A DNA stretch of 64,000 nt, from contig NZ_VUOE01000002.1 of assembly GCF_008386635.1 (NCBI RefSeq), positions 1,191,848 to 1,255,847 on the forward strand, written 5' to 3'. Under the pieces are notes generated by a model. The model had not been told where the DNA came from and ran no database searches. It saw only the letters and a program-made list of their open reading frames with translations. Of this stretch, positions 52,681 to 61,968 are shown in pieces (the first letter of the stretch is position 1; every line of letters begins with the position of its first letter). The stretch comes from Maribacter flavus (GTDB taxonomy: Bacteria; Bacteroidota; Bacteroidia; Flavobacteriales; Flavobacteriaceae). A program made the position numbers and the translations under genes.

Positions 52681-55600
52681 CAGGCACACTTTAATCCAAG
52701 ATTTGTACGACTTCTCACAAAAGGGTGATGGCCTTATTATTGGAAAGCCTGGTGTGGGTAAAAGCTATTCCCTTTCTCAACTGTCCGATTTTTTATGGGA
52801 GCGAGATATTCCGAATTATATTTTAAGGGTGGATGAATTAGATGGCTCAAATGCTTCTATTACTTTAGAGCTAGGAATTGAGGGAAGTTGGACAAAAGAA
52901 CTGAATAAAGTTGCAATGCCATCAAAAAGTGCCAAGGCCGTTCTAATATTTGATGGTTTTGATGCCGCTAGAGATGAAGAATTGCAGCAGAAATTCTTGA
53001 TGCAAATTAGGAATGCAGTTGCAAACCTAACAAAATGGAATATCCTAGTTAGTGTCAGGACTTATGACGCAACTAAATCGCCACAATTACTTAGAATATT
53101 TAGCAAACAAGATAACACCTCACAAATTAAATGTAGACATTTAGAAATTAATGAATTAAATGAGGCTGAGTTAGAAAGCGTTTTTTCCTATTCCGAGGCA
53201 ATTAATAAGCTTTATAAAGCGGGAAATGATGAGCTAAAATTAATTTTAAGAATTCCTTTCTTTTTAAGGCTACTTGAACTTGTTCTTAGAGATAATTTTG
53301 AAGAAGATTTAGATAATATGAGGATGATTAGATCAGAATCAGAATTACTTGATAGATTTTGGGATAAAATTGTTTTTAGTTCAAGAAATTCATACCAGCT
53401 TGAAAGTTTTTTAAAGGAATTAGCAGATTGTCTAGTTGCAAATAAAAGTATGAGTTACTTGAAAGATAGGTTTATAGCTAATTATAAAATTTTTAGCCTA
53501 TTACGAAGTAATGACATAATCTCGGAAGTCGGAGTTGGTAAGAGGTTTGTAATGTTTTCCCACAATATTCTGTTCGATTATTTTGTCGGTAGGCTTACGA
53601 TACCTTCAGAGCCTAAGGAGCTTTCAGAATTTGTAGCTCTTGATAAATCAAGACAATTCTTTCTAAGGCCAAGCTTCATATTTCATTTTACAAGATTGTG
53701 GTATAATCATAGAAAGAGGTTTTGGGAAAACTATGCTTATCTAAATGATGATATTGATATGTATATGTCACTATTTAAAAGATTAATTCCAATGGCAGTA
53801 ATTGCTAATGAATATAATGACGTTGAAGACCTTAAGCCAGTCATTGAAAACAATAGTTCCATACAACAAATCTTACAATCGATTCGATTTCTTCATAACA
53901 GGCCGCTAGCATATCGTGATATTCAGTTATTGTTTCATCTTAAGGGTAAACTGCAAATAGATTTTTTATGGGACTATTCACATGTATTTCAAAAAATTCT
54001 AGATAATGAGATTCTCAATAGCAAAGACAACGAGAATCAACTCGGGATGATTGCTCGTGAATTTTTAGCATTTATTCTTAAAGAACGCGAATTAAGACCC
54101 GAAAGTCGTAATTCTCTTGACCGATTAGGAAGTGTTAGAGGTATAGAATATGTCTCAAGGACCTTTCACACGAATAGAAAGGAATCTAAAAAGCTCCTGA
54201 AACATATATTAAAATTCCTTAGTGAACCCGATTTCGAAATTTGGTATTTCACTAGCCTATCTGATGATATTAAGTATTTCGTAGAGCATGACCCACAATT
54301 TGTAGCTAAAATCTACAGAGAAATATTTGCACATACAGAGACTAGTACTTCGATAACTTACATGGGCACCGCTGTTCTTAATTTGACAAGTAATAGAAAG
54401 CAAGATTTCGAAATGTGCTATTATAGATTGGTTGAGTTTTATCCCAAATTCCTGAGTGTTGCCCCGGAGACCGCAATTGAAGTTGGACTAAAAATAGTCA
54501 ACCAATATGTGATAATTAATAAGATGCATTTTTCTGATGAATCCTATGCGGCCGAAAAAATAATGTTAGGAAATAGAGGCGCTGGATTTTTAAAAGACTT
54601 CTCTTCTATTTGGCATGATAATTTAACTTACCATAAACCTGCTCAACTCATAGAAAAAATTATAGCCTATTTCGAAGAACAAATAAATGAAGGAAATGAG
54701 GAAAATTTAGCAAAAGCGTTTCAGACATATTATTCGAATTCATTGGTTAGCTTCACATGGAAAAAGATTATTGAACTTGGAAATAAGTATCCAAAAGTAT
54801 TTAAAGAATTTTTATTTCAAATTTCTTTGAACCAGGTAATATTGAAGAGTAGTGATGTTAATTATGAAATAGGTATTTCCTTAGAAAAAATTTATCCTCT
54901 TCTAAAGCCCCATCAACGCAAACAAGTTGAAAATACTATTTTAAGTTTAATAAATCAGGGAGAAGTAGATGAAATGGCGAATCCAGAAATTCTTGCAAAC
55001 AGGCTACTTAATTGTATTCCAAATGACCTTCTAGTTCTAGAAAAGTCTATAGAATTTATTAATTCAAGAACTCCGATTAAAAATGAGCAAAATTATCAAT
55101 CGAATGTTACGGTTGAGCCTTATACCACAGATAAATGGTTAAGAGATAAGGGGGTAGATCTAGAAGACAAAAGAAATAATAAGATTTATCGACTACTTAA
55201 TGAGATCGAGTCCTTCAACCGAAAACATAGCAATGATACTCTGGAACGTAAGATATTTGAGAAATTAATACCAACAGGGAAAGAATTATATCAACTTTCA
55301 AAAGAGGATTTCAAAGAAGAATTGAGATACTCGGCTCTTAAAGAAGTTTTCAAATTTTTTTCAATTATTACTCGCGATATTAAGGAAATCCAAGCAGAAG
55401 ATTACTCATTTGTAAAAAGTTCAATTTTATATGGAATTACTCATGTAACTAAGTATGACGAATCTTTTGATAATTCTAGTTCTGCCTCGTCTGGTTATTC
55501 TCCAACTCCAAGAATTGAAGCCTCAAGTGCTTTAGTCGGTTTACTTCAGTTCAACAATGATGATGAAATCTTTCAGGCAATTGAAGATCTTATTGCCGAT

Positions 55601-56620
55601 TCTAATCCGATTGTCAGATTTAACATTATTAGAAATATTAGTCAGGTTTGGATTCAACGACCCAAAGCATTTTGGGGTCTTATATTTGAAAGACTGAAAA
55701 ACGAAAGTGATTCTTTCAATTTATCTATTTTAATAGATAATATTTTTAGAAAGGATTTAATCGAGAATCACGAGAATGAAGTTGTCGATGCAATAAAAAT
55801 TGCCTATACACGTATAGAAAATTATGCGTCGAACGATTCTTTTTCAAGATCATATGCAAGGCTTTTGTTGTATTTTTTTGATAGACAAGACAATGATGAC
55901 ATAAAAAATATCCTCTATGAGAGTATAGAAAATATTGAGTTTGTATCTACACTTGTGTTCAAACTATTTGATTTTATTGACCCCAAGTTTGTTGATAACG
56001 ATTATACCAATATCAATACGAGAAAAAAATTAATTCAATTATTCTTAGATATTAATAAGTCAAACCTTGAGGCGCTTAAGAGTCTAGAATTTCAATCTAT
56101 AAATGAGGACTCGCCAATTAATAAAAGACTTAGGGTTTTAGACTCAATTGTTCAGCGAATTTATTTTTCGCTCGAGATAAATGAGAACCTAAGGAAAAAT
56201 AACAAACACCATCCTAGTCTGGCGAACAAAAGAGGGTTCTATCTTAGAATTAAACCAATTTTACTAGATATATTAAAAGGTTCTAACGAAATCGGAGATG
56301 GTACCGTGCTGGCACATACAGCACACTATTTTATTCAAACCTTAAATGGGGTAATTAAGTTTTATCCTGAAGAAGCATCCTCTATTTTATCCATGGCATC
56401 GGAGATTACAAAATTATCATACAACTCAGGTTATACGTTCGACTCATCAGCTATTAGAGAGGTTGTCAGTCTGACCGAAGTACTTCTTGTTGATCACAAA
56501 TCATTGTTAAACCAAGAAGATTCTCTTAGCGACCTAGTATCCATCCTCAGGTTTTATGCGGATTCTGGGTGGCCGCAAGCATTAGAACATCTGTGGAAGT
56601 TAGATGAAGCCTTCAAATAA
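52670..56620 (+). CDS. Large P-loop (STAND/NACHT-like) protein, partner of the SIR2 protein
   Basis: A 1316-residue protein. The N-terminal NTPase has Walker A GKPGVGKS (25-32), Walker B VLIFDGFD (91-98) and a sensor segment SVRTYD (128-133). The remaining ~1000 residues are alpha-helical, consistent with HEAT- or TPR-like repeats that could sense a phage product. No transmembrane region is seen. By analogy with other SIR2-STAND pairs it would oligomerise on trigger and switch on the NADase. The domain split is by eye, and the exact family is unknown. Confidence 0.82.
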   Translation: MKINRHTLIQDLYDFSQKGDGLIIGKPGVGKSYSLSQLSDFLWERDIPNYILRVDELDGSNASITLELGIEGSWTKELNKVAMPSKSAKAVLIFDGFDAARDEELQQKFLMQIRNAVANLTKWNILVSVRTYDATKSPQLLRIFSKQDNTSQIKCRHLEINELNEAELESVFSYSEAINKLYKAGNDELKLILRIPFFLRLLELVLRDNFEEDLDNMRMIRSESELLDRFWDKIVFSSRNSYQLESFLKELADCLVANKSMSYLKDRFIANYKIFSLLRSNDIISEVGVGKRFVMFSHNILFDYFVGRLTIPSEPKELSEFVALDKSRQFFLRPSFIFHFTRLWYNHRKRFWENYAYLNDDIDMYMSLFKRLIPMAVIANEYNDVEDLKPVIENNSSIQQILQSIRFLHNRPLAYRDIQLLFHLKGKLQIDFLWDYSHVFQKILDNEILNSKDNENQLGMIAREFLAFILKERELRPESRNSLDRLGSVRGIEYVSRTFHTNRKESKKLLKHILKFLSEPDFEIWYFTSLSDDIKYFVEHDPQFVAKIYREIFAHTETSTSITYMGTAVLNLTSNRKQDFEMCYYRLVEFYPKFLSVAPETAIEVGLKIVNQYVIINKMHFSDESYAAEKIMLGNRGAGFLKDFSSIWHDNLTYHKPAQLIEKIIAYFEEQINEGNEENLAKAFQTYYSNSLVSFTWKKIIELGNKYPKVFKEFLFQISLNQVILKSSDVNYEIGISLEKIYPLLKPHQRKQVENTILSLINQGEVDEMANPEILANRLLNCIPNDLLVLEKSIEFINSRTPIKNEQNYQSNVTVEPYTTDKWLRDKGVDLEDKRNNKIYRLLNEIESFNRKHSNDTLERKIFEKLIPTGKELYQLSKEDFKEELRYSALKEVFKFFSIITRDIKEIQAEDYSFVKSSILYGITHVTKYDESFDNSSSASSGYSPTPRIEASSALVGLLQFNNDDEIFQAIEDLIADSNPIVRFNIIRNISQVWIQRPKAFWGLIFERLKNESDSFNLSILIDNIFRKDLIENHENEVVDAIKIAYTRIENYASNDSFSRSYARLLLYFFDRQDNDDIKNILYESIENIEFVSTLVFKLFDFIDPKFVDNDYTNINTRKKLIQLFLDINKSNLEALKSLEFQSINEDSPINKRLRVLDSIVQRIYFSLEINENLRKNNKHHPSLANKRGFYLRIKPILLDILKGSNEIGDGTVLAHTAHYFIQTLNGVIKFYPEEASSILSMASEITKLSYNSGYTFDSSAIREVVSLTEVLLVDHKSLLNQEDSLSDLVSILRFYADSGWPQALEHLWKLDEAFK

Positions 56621-56691
56621 AAATTCGATTAGTCTAGTTAAATTTCAAACTATTTTCCATTCCTAATTCTTGTCAAAAATTGTACATTTTT

Positions 56692-56720
56692 TGTAATTAT
56701 TTTACCAAATATGTAATTTA
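56692..56720 (+). promoter_or_regulatory. Candidate operator of the higBA pair
   Basis: Two similar repeats, TGTAATTA (56692) and TGTAATTTA (56712), lie between the P-loop gene and higB, followed by TATCTTTA, which resembles a minus-7 box. Probably the HigA binding region. Confidence 0.45.
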
Positions 56721-56758
56721 TATATTATCTTTACACCCTAAATCGATATCATTTTCCA

Positions 56759-57055
56759 GTGCATATCATTTCATTTAAAAAGCTAAAGGATTATTTCTCA
56801 AAGGAAACGAATGCCAAAGTAGCCTTGCAAGATTGGTACAAAAGAACCAAGAAAGCAGAATGGGAAAGTTTTGCAGATTTAAAAAACACTTTCAATTCCG
56901 CTGATAATGTTGGAAACAACAGATATGTATTTAACATTAAGGGAAACCATTACAGGATAGTTGCCATCGTACTGTTCAAAATTAAAAGGGTGTACATACG
57001 GTGGGTGGGTAACCACAAGGATTACAACAGATTAAAGAACATCGATAAATTGTAA
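56759..57055 (+). CDS. higB: HigB-type toxin
   Basis: A 98-residue HigB-like RNase toxin (RelE fold): MHIISFKKLKDYFSKETNAK ... NNRYVFNIKGNHYRIVAIVL and IRWVGNHKDYNRL, a clear match to the HigB family. It starts GTG at 56759. It would cleave mRNA on the ribosome when free. It is followed five bases later by the antitoxin gene. Confidence 0.93.
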   Translation: MHIISFKKLKDYFSKETNAKVALQDWYKRTKKAEWESFADLKNTFNSADNVGNNRYVFNIKGNHYRIVAIVLFKIKRVYIRWVGNHKDYNRLKNIDKL

Positions 57056-57060
57056 AAGCT

Positions 57061-57420
57061 ATGAGCACAATTTCTCACAAACAATATGTAGAGGCTAACA
57101 TAAGATTGGAAGAACTTCTAAAGGAGGTTGATAACAAAACTCCTGAAGATTCTCCTTTGTCTAAAGAACTCATCGAAGTCAGTGATATTATCGAACAATA
57201 TGAAGAAATCCATTTCCCCATGGGATTACCTACCCTACAGGAAATGATTGAACTTCGTATGTTTGAGATGGGGTTGAAAAGAAAGGATTTGGCTGCGCTT
57301 TTAAATACCAGTGCTTCCAGAATCAGTGATTATTTGAATGGAAAGCGGGAAATTACTTTAAAAGTAGCCAAAGCTTTGCACCAAAAACTGAATATAGACA
57401 GCGATATCATATTACAATAA
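57061..57420 (+). CDS. higA: HigA-type antitoxin
   Basis: A 119-residue antitoxin with a C-terminal XRE-type HTH (LKRKDLAALLNTSASRISDYL, NGKREITLKVAKALHQKL) and an N-terminal toxin-binding region. It neutralises HigB and probably represses the pair. It is the last gene before the right island end, a common position for stabilisation of a mobile element. Confidence 0.93.
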   Translation: MSTISHKQYVEANIRLEELLKEVDNKTPEDSPLSKELIEVSDIIEQYEEIHFPMGLPTLQEMIELRMFEMGLKRKDLAALLNTSASRISDYLNGKREITLKVAKALHQKLNIDSDIILQ

Positions 57421-57463
57421 AGGCTTTATGGAAAACAAAATAGTACTAAAAGAAAACAAAGGT

Positions 57464-57485
57464 TTTCACCTATTTTCCACCTCAA
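57464..57485 (+). promoter_or_regulatory. Right-end arm-type repeat of the island
   Basis: TTTCACCT followed by TTTCCACCTCAA, 20 of 22 bases identical to 24360-24381 at the left end and in the same orientation. It sits 38 bases inside the right attachment site. Likely an integrase arm site. Confidence 0.65.
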
Positions 57486-57523
57486 ATGCCCCTACTCCAC
57501 TGTTTATGGGAATTGTAAAATAT

Positions 57524-57537
57524 TGTATCGGGAAATA
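57524..57537 (+). other. Right attachment site of the island (attR core)
   Basis: TGTATCGGGAAATA exactly as at 24226-24239 (mnmE end) and in the same orientation. It lies 103 bases after the antitoxin gene. Beyond it no further element genes are seen. Confidence 0.85.
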
Positions 57538-57792
57538 GACTAAGAAAACAAAGGTCATCAAAAGAAACTAAACACCTCTATTTTCAGCTTATTAATCATT
57601 TTTTATTTTTCCATTATTTCCTATTTCAGTACTTCTTAAGAGTATTCAATCCAGAATTTTGTCCTTTAAGTGTCCTCTTTTTACGGAATAACCAATTATC
57701 TATGAAGTATAAATTCAATATAGTAAAAGAGCAATATTGCGTTAGAAAATAATATACTTTCACAACTTGAATAACTGCAAACTTTTGAGGGG

Positions 57793-59051
57793 TTGAAAGA
57801 GGCAATTTTAAAAATAAAAAGACTGTCGTTGCCCTCTATTCTGAATGCAGTATTCGTATTTGTCATTTTTAAGATTCATATGTCGAGTGATGTTGATAGT
57901 ATGTTAAATGAAAAAAACAGTATAATCTCAAATGGTTTCATTACTTCACAAATTAAGTATCACACCGAATTTGCCCCTTTTGCCCGAAGACCTTTAACGT
58001 CCTATTTGGTAAAAAGTACTTCGACCAGTATGGGAGTATCTTTGGGCGAGGCATTTGTTATGGTCAACTTTTTTCTACTTTTCCTAATTGGTCTTCTGCT
58101 ATTTCGGCTATCCAAGGTCATAGGTTCACGGTTTCAAAAAGGAATTGTGAACCTAATAATTTACTATCTTTCCTTTACCGTACTATTTGCATTTTTCCCC
58201 CAATTTTTAGCTATGATGAACCTTTACAATATTGTTTGATTTTTGCGGGATTAACGAGTTTTCACAAAAATAAATGGGGAGGCTACATTTTCTTGTTTTC
58301 GGCTGCTATGATCTCAAGGGAAAATACCATTTTCGTAATTCTAGGGATTGCGATTTCAGCCTTGTTTGGGAATTTCAGTTTTGGAAGGTCTACTCAAAAA
58401 GTGAAACTGATTCATTATTTGCTCATTGGTCTTCCAGTACTTTTCTACGCTGTGTTCGTTATGTTATTTATAAATTATCATGGACTCTGGGAAGCTACTC
58501 AAGATGAAGTTCAAGTAAGGTTTTCTTGCTTTAGGGAAAATTTTAAGGATATGCGAAGTTCCGTTGAGACGATAATTTCATTTGTGGTTTCTTTAGGGCT
58601 ATTCATCTATTTTTTATCTGCTTCTTCAAAGCATCATCATCCATCTATTAAGGAAAAATGGTTCATTGAAGCCTTTATTCCAAGTTGTTTTTTGAATACC
58701 CTTATTGTATTGTTGGCCGCTTTTTCAAAAGAAGCTAGGTTGTTTGCTATTCCTTTATTGTTTTTATGGCCAATAATGGCCCAATGTTGTATCAATGAAA
58801 TTCGTTTACTGCTCTCATTTAATCACTATCTTCTATGTTTTTCAAATTGGAAGTACGCTGTTTTATTAGGTTTTCTGACCTTTTTGAATTACCTCATGTC
58901 CTTTGTTTTGTATATACCCAGTTTTCCTTCTGTCGACAATTATTTCAATGAATATCTATTTCTTTCATTGCAATTGATTATAATACATTATCTGCTGAGA
59001 AATTTTATTGGTCAAACTCTTTGGATAAATACCCAAATTTCAATAAGCTAA
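57793..59051 (+). pseudogene. Multispanning membrane protein split by a frameshift
   Basis: Two frames, 57793-58239 and 58236-59051, together encode one hydrophobic protein of about 420 residues with ~9 transmembrane helices. At the break (near 58210) the first frame reads LAMMNLYNIV and stops, whereas the other frame reads YDEPLQYCLIFAGL, the type of segment expected there. A one-base loss in the A/T run explains this. Start codon TTG at 57793 (weak). The family is unclear, perhaps related to polysaccharide synthesis or transport proteins. It could be a true pseudogene or a sequence error. Confidence 0.7.
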
Positions 59052-59328
59052 TGCAAAAACTCAGGAATAAACTTCACACCATGCTTTTTTGAATTTATTA
59101 TTGATACATCATTTAATTCCGGCTTTAAGTACTCAAAATCCGATTTCTTGAGATTTGAAAATGTATTCCACTTAAAAAAAGTTCCTTACCCCCTTTGGTC
59201 CATCACCCGATGAACTTTATTTTCAGAGTGTATGCAAAAGGAGATGAATAAAAGTTAGGTATCAACAAGAATTTGCGTAGAATAGTTATACCACTGGTTC
59301 CGTAAATCCAATTGCCACATTTAGAAGG

Positions 59329-59988
59329 TCAATACTCATTTCTGTATCTGGTCATAATTACCTTGAACAAATCAGCAGAGCTAGGTGGAGTATATGATAT
59401 GGCGTTCGCACCGGCCTCTATGCATTTTGAAATGGTCTCGTCCATTTTGCCGCCGGTAGCCAATATGGCTATGTCAGCATCAATGTCCCTTATCCTTTTT
59501 ACAATATCCGGGGTCTTTTCTGCGCCAGAAACATTGAGAATATCTACCCCTGAAGCAATCCGCCCTCTGATGTCATCTTTCTCAGATACAATAGTTATAA
59601 GTACGGGAATATCGACTTTCTCTTTAAGCTTTCCTATAAGTTCATTGGGAGTAGGCTTGTTCAAAACGACACCTAATGCACCCTGAAATTCGGCATGAAT
59701 GGCCAATTCAATCGATCTATCGCCCGAGGTGAGTCCGCCACCAACTCCGCAAAAAATTGGTTTGTCCGCTGCAAGGATGAGCGATTGTGATATCATGGGC
59801 TGCGGCGTAAAGGGGTAAACGGCTATAACGGCATTGGCGTTAGTATTGCGAATAATGGCTACATCTGTTGAAAACAAAAAGGATTTTAATAATTGACCAA
59901 AAACACGGATTCCGCTGCATTTATTAATTGCTTCTGGAACGATTACAATATTGTTCCTGAGCCTGCTTCCAAAGGTTGGTGTTTCCAT
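59329..59988 (-). CDS. TIM-barrel (ribulose-phosphate-binding type) protein
   Basis: A 219-residue beta/alpha-barrel protein: GTVEIV-like motifs are absent, but KPIFCGVGGGLTSGDRSIEL, then ALGVVLNKPTPNELIGKLKE, DIPVLITIVSEKDD and SGVDILNVSGAEKTPDIVKR, ILATGGKMDET and EAGANAISYTPPSSADLFKV point to a barrel with phosphate binding near the C-terminal strands (as in HisA/ThiG-like or IMPDH-like proteins). The substrate cannot be inferred. Just upstream on the same strand, 59052-59170 holds a 40-residue fragment of protein-like sequence (WNTFSNLKKSDFEYLKPELN) without a proper start. Confidence 0.65.
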   Translation of the reverse strand: METPTFGSRLRNNIVIVPEAINKCSGIRVFGQLLKSFLFSTDVAIIRNTNANAVIAVYPFTPQPMISQSLILAADKPIFCGVGGGLTSGDRSIELAIHAEFQGALGVVLNKPTPNELIGKLKEKVDIPVLITIVSEKDDIRGRIASGVDILNVSGAEKTPDIVKRIRDIDADIAILATGGKMDETISKCIEAGANAISYTPPSSADLFKVIMTRYRNEY

Positions 59989-60098
59989 TCTAATTTTATC
60001 AGATATACGTAAAATGAGCCTCTAAGGACTTTCCATGGAAGCACCATCAAATATTGGCAAACCACTAGAAAAACTTAGATTGACAATCTATCTCCAAA

Positions 60099-60500
60099 TT
60101 ATAGGACACTTCCTGTTTGGATTAAAACCTTTGCTCTAAAATCATCAAAATCTTTGCAGAATTTTTCAAAACGGATGTTTAAAGTCTCATGCCGCTCCAC
60201 ATGAACCTTATTTTTTAGGAGATGCTCCGTTGAGGCCAGTTTCGTTAGGGTGACCTGGTAACTATCCAATTCTGCCTTGAAATCTGCAAGGAAGTCCGCT
60301 TTAATCCTGATCATTTTCTTAAACAGTTCCCTTTTTTCTCTCATCGTATGGGTCAACACCTTTCCAAATGCCTCCGAAGCCAACAACCTTTCCAAGAAAA
60401 CAATTTCATTTTCCATATGTTTAACACGGGTTTTCCAACGTCTTAAATCGTACTTAAAATCCGAAAGGATTTCATCAAAAGTTTCATCTTGCAGATTCAT
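60099..60500 (-). CDS. Helical coiled-coil protein
   Basis: A 133-residue protein from the ATG at 60500 (MNLQDETFDEILSDFKYDLR), nearly all charged helix. No domain recognised. It is the last of three clustered minus-strand genes (TerB-like, RMD1-like and this one) and probably works with them. Confidence 0.6.
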   Translation of the reverse strand: MNLQDETFDEILSDFKYDLRRWKTRVKHMENEIVFLERLLASEAFGKVLTHTMREKRELFKKMIRIKADFLADFKAELDSYQVTLTKLASTEHLLKNKVHVERHETLNIRFEKFCKDFDDFRAKVLIQTGSVL

Positions 60501-60549
60501 ATTATTTTTTGTTATTAATCCGAGATTTCCCCTCAATGGGAATACCCTT

Positions 60550-60972
60550 TTATTTCTTAACCAACTTTATATACTCCCTAAAATGTAATCTACCCATAAA
60601 AAGCCTAGTAGAATTGTCAACAATCTTCTTTGCAATTTCATTTGAATAACCTAGCCATGTAGCATATCCTATCATCAACTTCTGCTCATGGGCATTCATA
60701 TAGTGGTATTTATAGACCAAACTGAACAGCTTATATATCCGTTCCAGCTTTTCTTCTTCATTTTTTGGAGTGAGAGGGACAAATTTTTTAGGATTGGCCA
60801 GGATAAGAATATAATCCTCCGGTCTTATACCCAGCTTCTCCGAAAATCTTTTGATTATTTTTCCTTCCTCAGGATTGACCGAGCCATTGTCGGTTATCAT
60901 TTTAACAATGGCGGCCAAATGGCCTACCTTGTTTTTGTATTCCTTTGAATCAAAAAAACTAACAATTTCCAT
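60550..60972 (-). CDS. TerB-like helical protein
   Basis: A 140-residue all-helical protein: HLAAIVKMITDNGSVNPEEG, then KIIKRFSEKLGIRPEDYILI and RLFMGRLHFREYIKLVKK, resembling the TerB/tellurite-resistance-associated domain. It lies nine bases after the RMD1-like gene and 49 before the coiled-coil gene. Function unknown. Confidence 0.6.
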   Translation of the reverse strand: MEIVSFFDSKEYKNKVGHLAAIVKMITDNGSVNPEEGKIIKRFSEKLGIRPEDYILILANPKKFVPLTPKNEEEKLERIYKLFSLVYKYHYMNAHEQKLMIGYATWLGYSNEIAKKIVDNSTRLFMGRLHFREYIKLVKK

Positions 60973-60981
60973 ATTTCTTAT

Positions 60982-61818
60982 TTAATCGGTGAATTTGGTA
61001 AGCAGAAGGTCAAGTACGTCAACGAGAATCAATATTATGATTACCCATTCCAGCCGGCTATTCTCGCGATGAAAGGTCATGTCCTTAAAGAGTTCCAGAT
61101 TGTCCTTAATGATATCTATTTGATGGTGGATATTTCTGTACCTGTTTTTAAGATCAAAGGTGATTTTAAGGTCATGGTCCAGTCTGTTTAGGATTTCATC
61201 CTCCCATGTGGCCTCCGGTGAATCAAATATATAGAGGTTCTCCGAAATCTTATTCTTAACGTTCAGTACGCGGCCGATATATTTTTTGAGCTTTGCCCCA
61301 CTAATACTCAATCGACCATTTATTTCCAAATTGGCAGTATGTTTTTCGGTATCGGCAAGAATTTCGGAGGTTATTCTCGCATATCGGTTCAGTGCAACGG
61401 ATTGGGATACGTACAGCATGATCAAACGAATTGAATCAATACTGAACAAGGTGAGGTTCACCTTATCAAAGGTCACTTTATTCTCCTTTTTATCCATACA
61501 GACCTCTATTTTTTCTATTAGATGGCTATTTAAAGGATTCTTACAGCATGAGAGAACTTCCTTGATCACTTTTGCCCTTTCCTCAGCATCGGCGTTATAA
61601 GTACATACCACACCATACTTAAATATATGCACAAACTCACCCTTATACCGTTCAAAAAAAAGTTCATCATGGTCCGAATATAGTAGCTTGCCCTTGAAGG
61701 TTGATCTACAACAAGGTATTGAAACTGCCTCGGCAATCTGATGGGCATAGGCAAAATACCTAGATGATACTGGCAGTTTTCTTACTCCTGTGGCTATCAA
61801 ATCCAATGTTGTTTTCAT
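60982..61818 (-). CDS. RMD1/YagE (DUF155) family membrane-anchored protein
   Basis: A 278-residue protein with the DUF155/RMD1 pattern: DLKITFDLKNRYRNIHHQID, EDIL-like coil and a single C-terminal transmembrane helix (WVIIILILVDVLDLLLTKF) preceded by NSRLEW, typical of the mitochondrial sporulation-linked RMD1 and its bacterial relatives. Function unknown; probably inner-membrane-facing. First of a three-gene set. Confidence 0.75.
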   Translation of the reverse strand: MKTTLDLIATGVRKLPVSSRYFAYAHQIAEAVSIPCCRSTFKGKLLYSDHDELFFERYKGEFVHIFKYGVVCTYNADAEERAKVIKEVLSCCKNPLNSHLIEKIEVCMDKKENKVTFDKVNLTLFSIDSIRLIMLYVSQSVALNRYARITSEILADTEKHTANLEINGRLSISGAKLKKYIGRVLNVKNKISENLYIFDSPEATWEDEILNRLDHDLKITFDLKNRYRNIHHQIDIIKDNLELFKDMTFHRENSRLEWVIIILILVDVLDLLLTKFTD

Positions 61819-61968
61819 AATAAGTAAGTTTTAAATTGATGTTGGGTGACTTCGATAATAATGTACAGGGGAGGAATCATTACCTCATTAATTCTTTGCC
61901 TTTAGATGTTTATGAGGGCTATTTGGTGGTTATAAGGTTATTTATAAAAATGGTGTCTATTCTCAAAA

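Larger units (their letters stand above)
24226..57537. mobile_element. Integrative mobilisable genomic island inserted at mnmE, about 33.3 kb
   Basis: Bounded by a 14-bp direct repeat at 24226-24239 and 57524-57537. A tyrosine recombinase is at the left end. A 22-bp imperfect repeat (20 of 22 identical) lies inside both ends (24360-24381 and 57464-57485), as expected for integrase arm sites. Inside are an oxidative-damage repair cargo, an IS110 element and an IS256 remnant, a MobC/relaxase module, a SIR2/P-loop pair and a HigBA pair. No conjugative transfer apparatus is encoded, so mobilisation would need a helper element. Excision in the cell is not shown by sequence alone. Confidence 0.87.

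Noticed and set aside
57541..57792. tRNA gene as the real attachment target at the right end
   Set aside because: No cloverleaf-like sequence is seen; the 14-bp repeat belongs to the mnmE 3' end.
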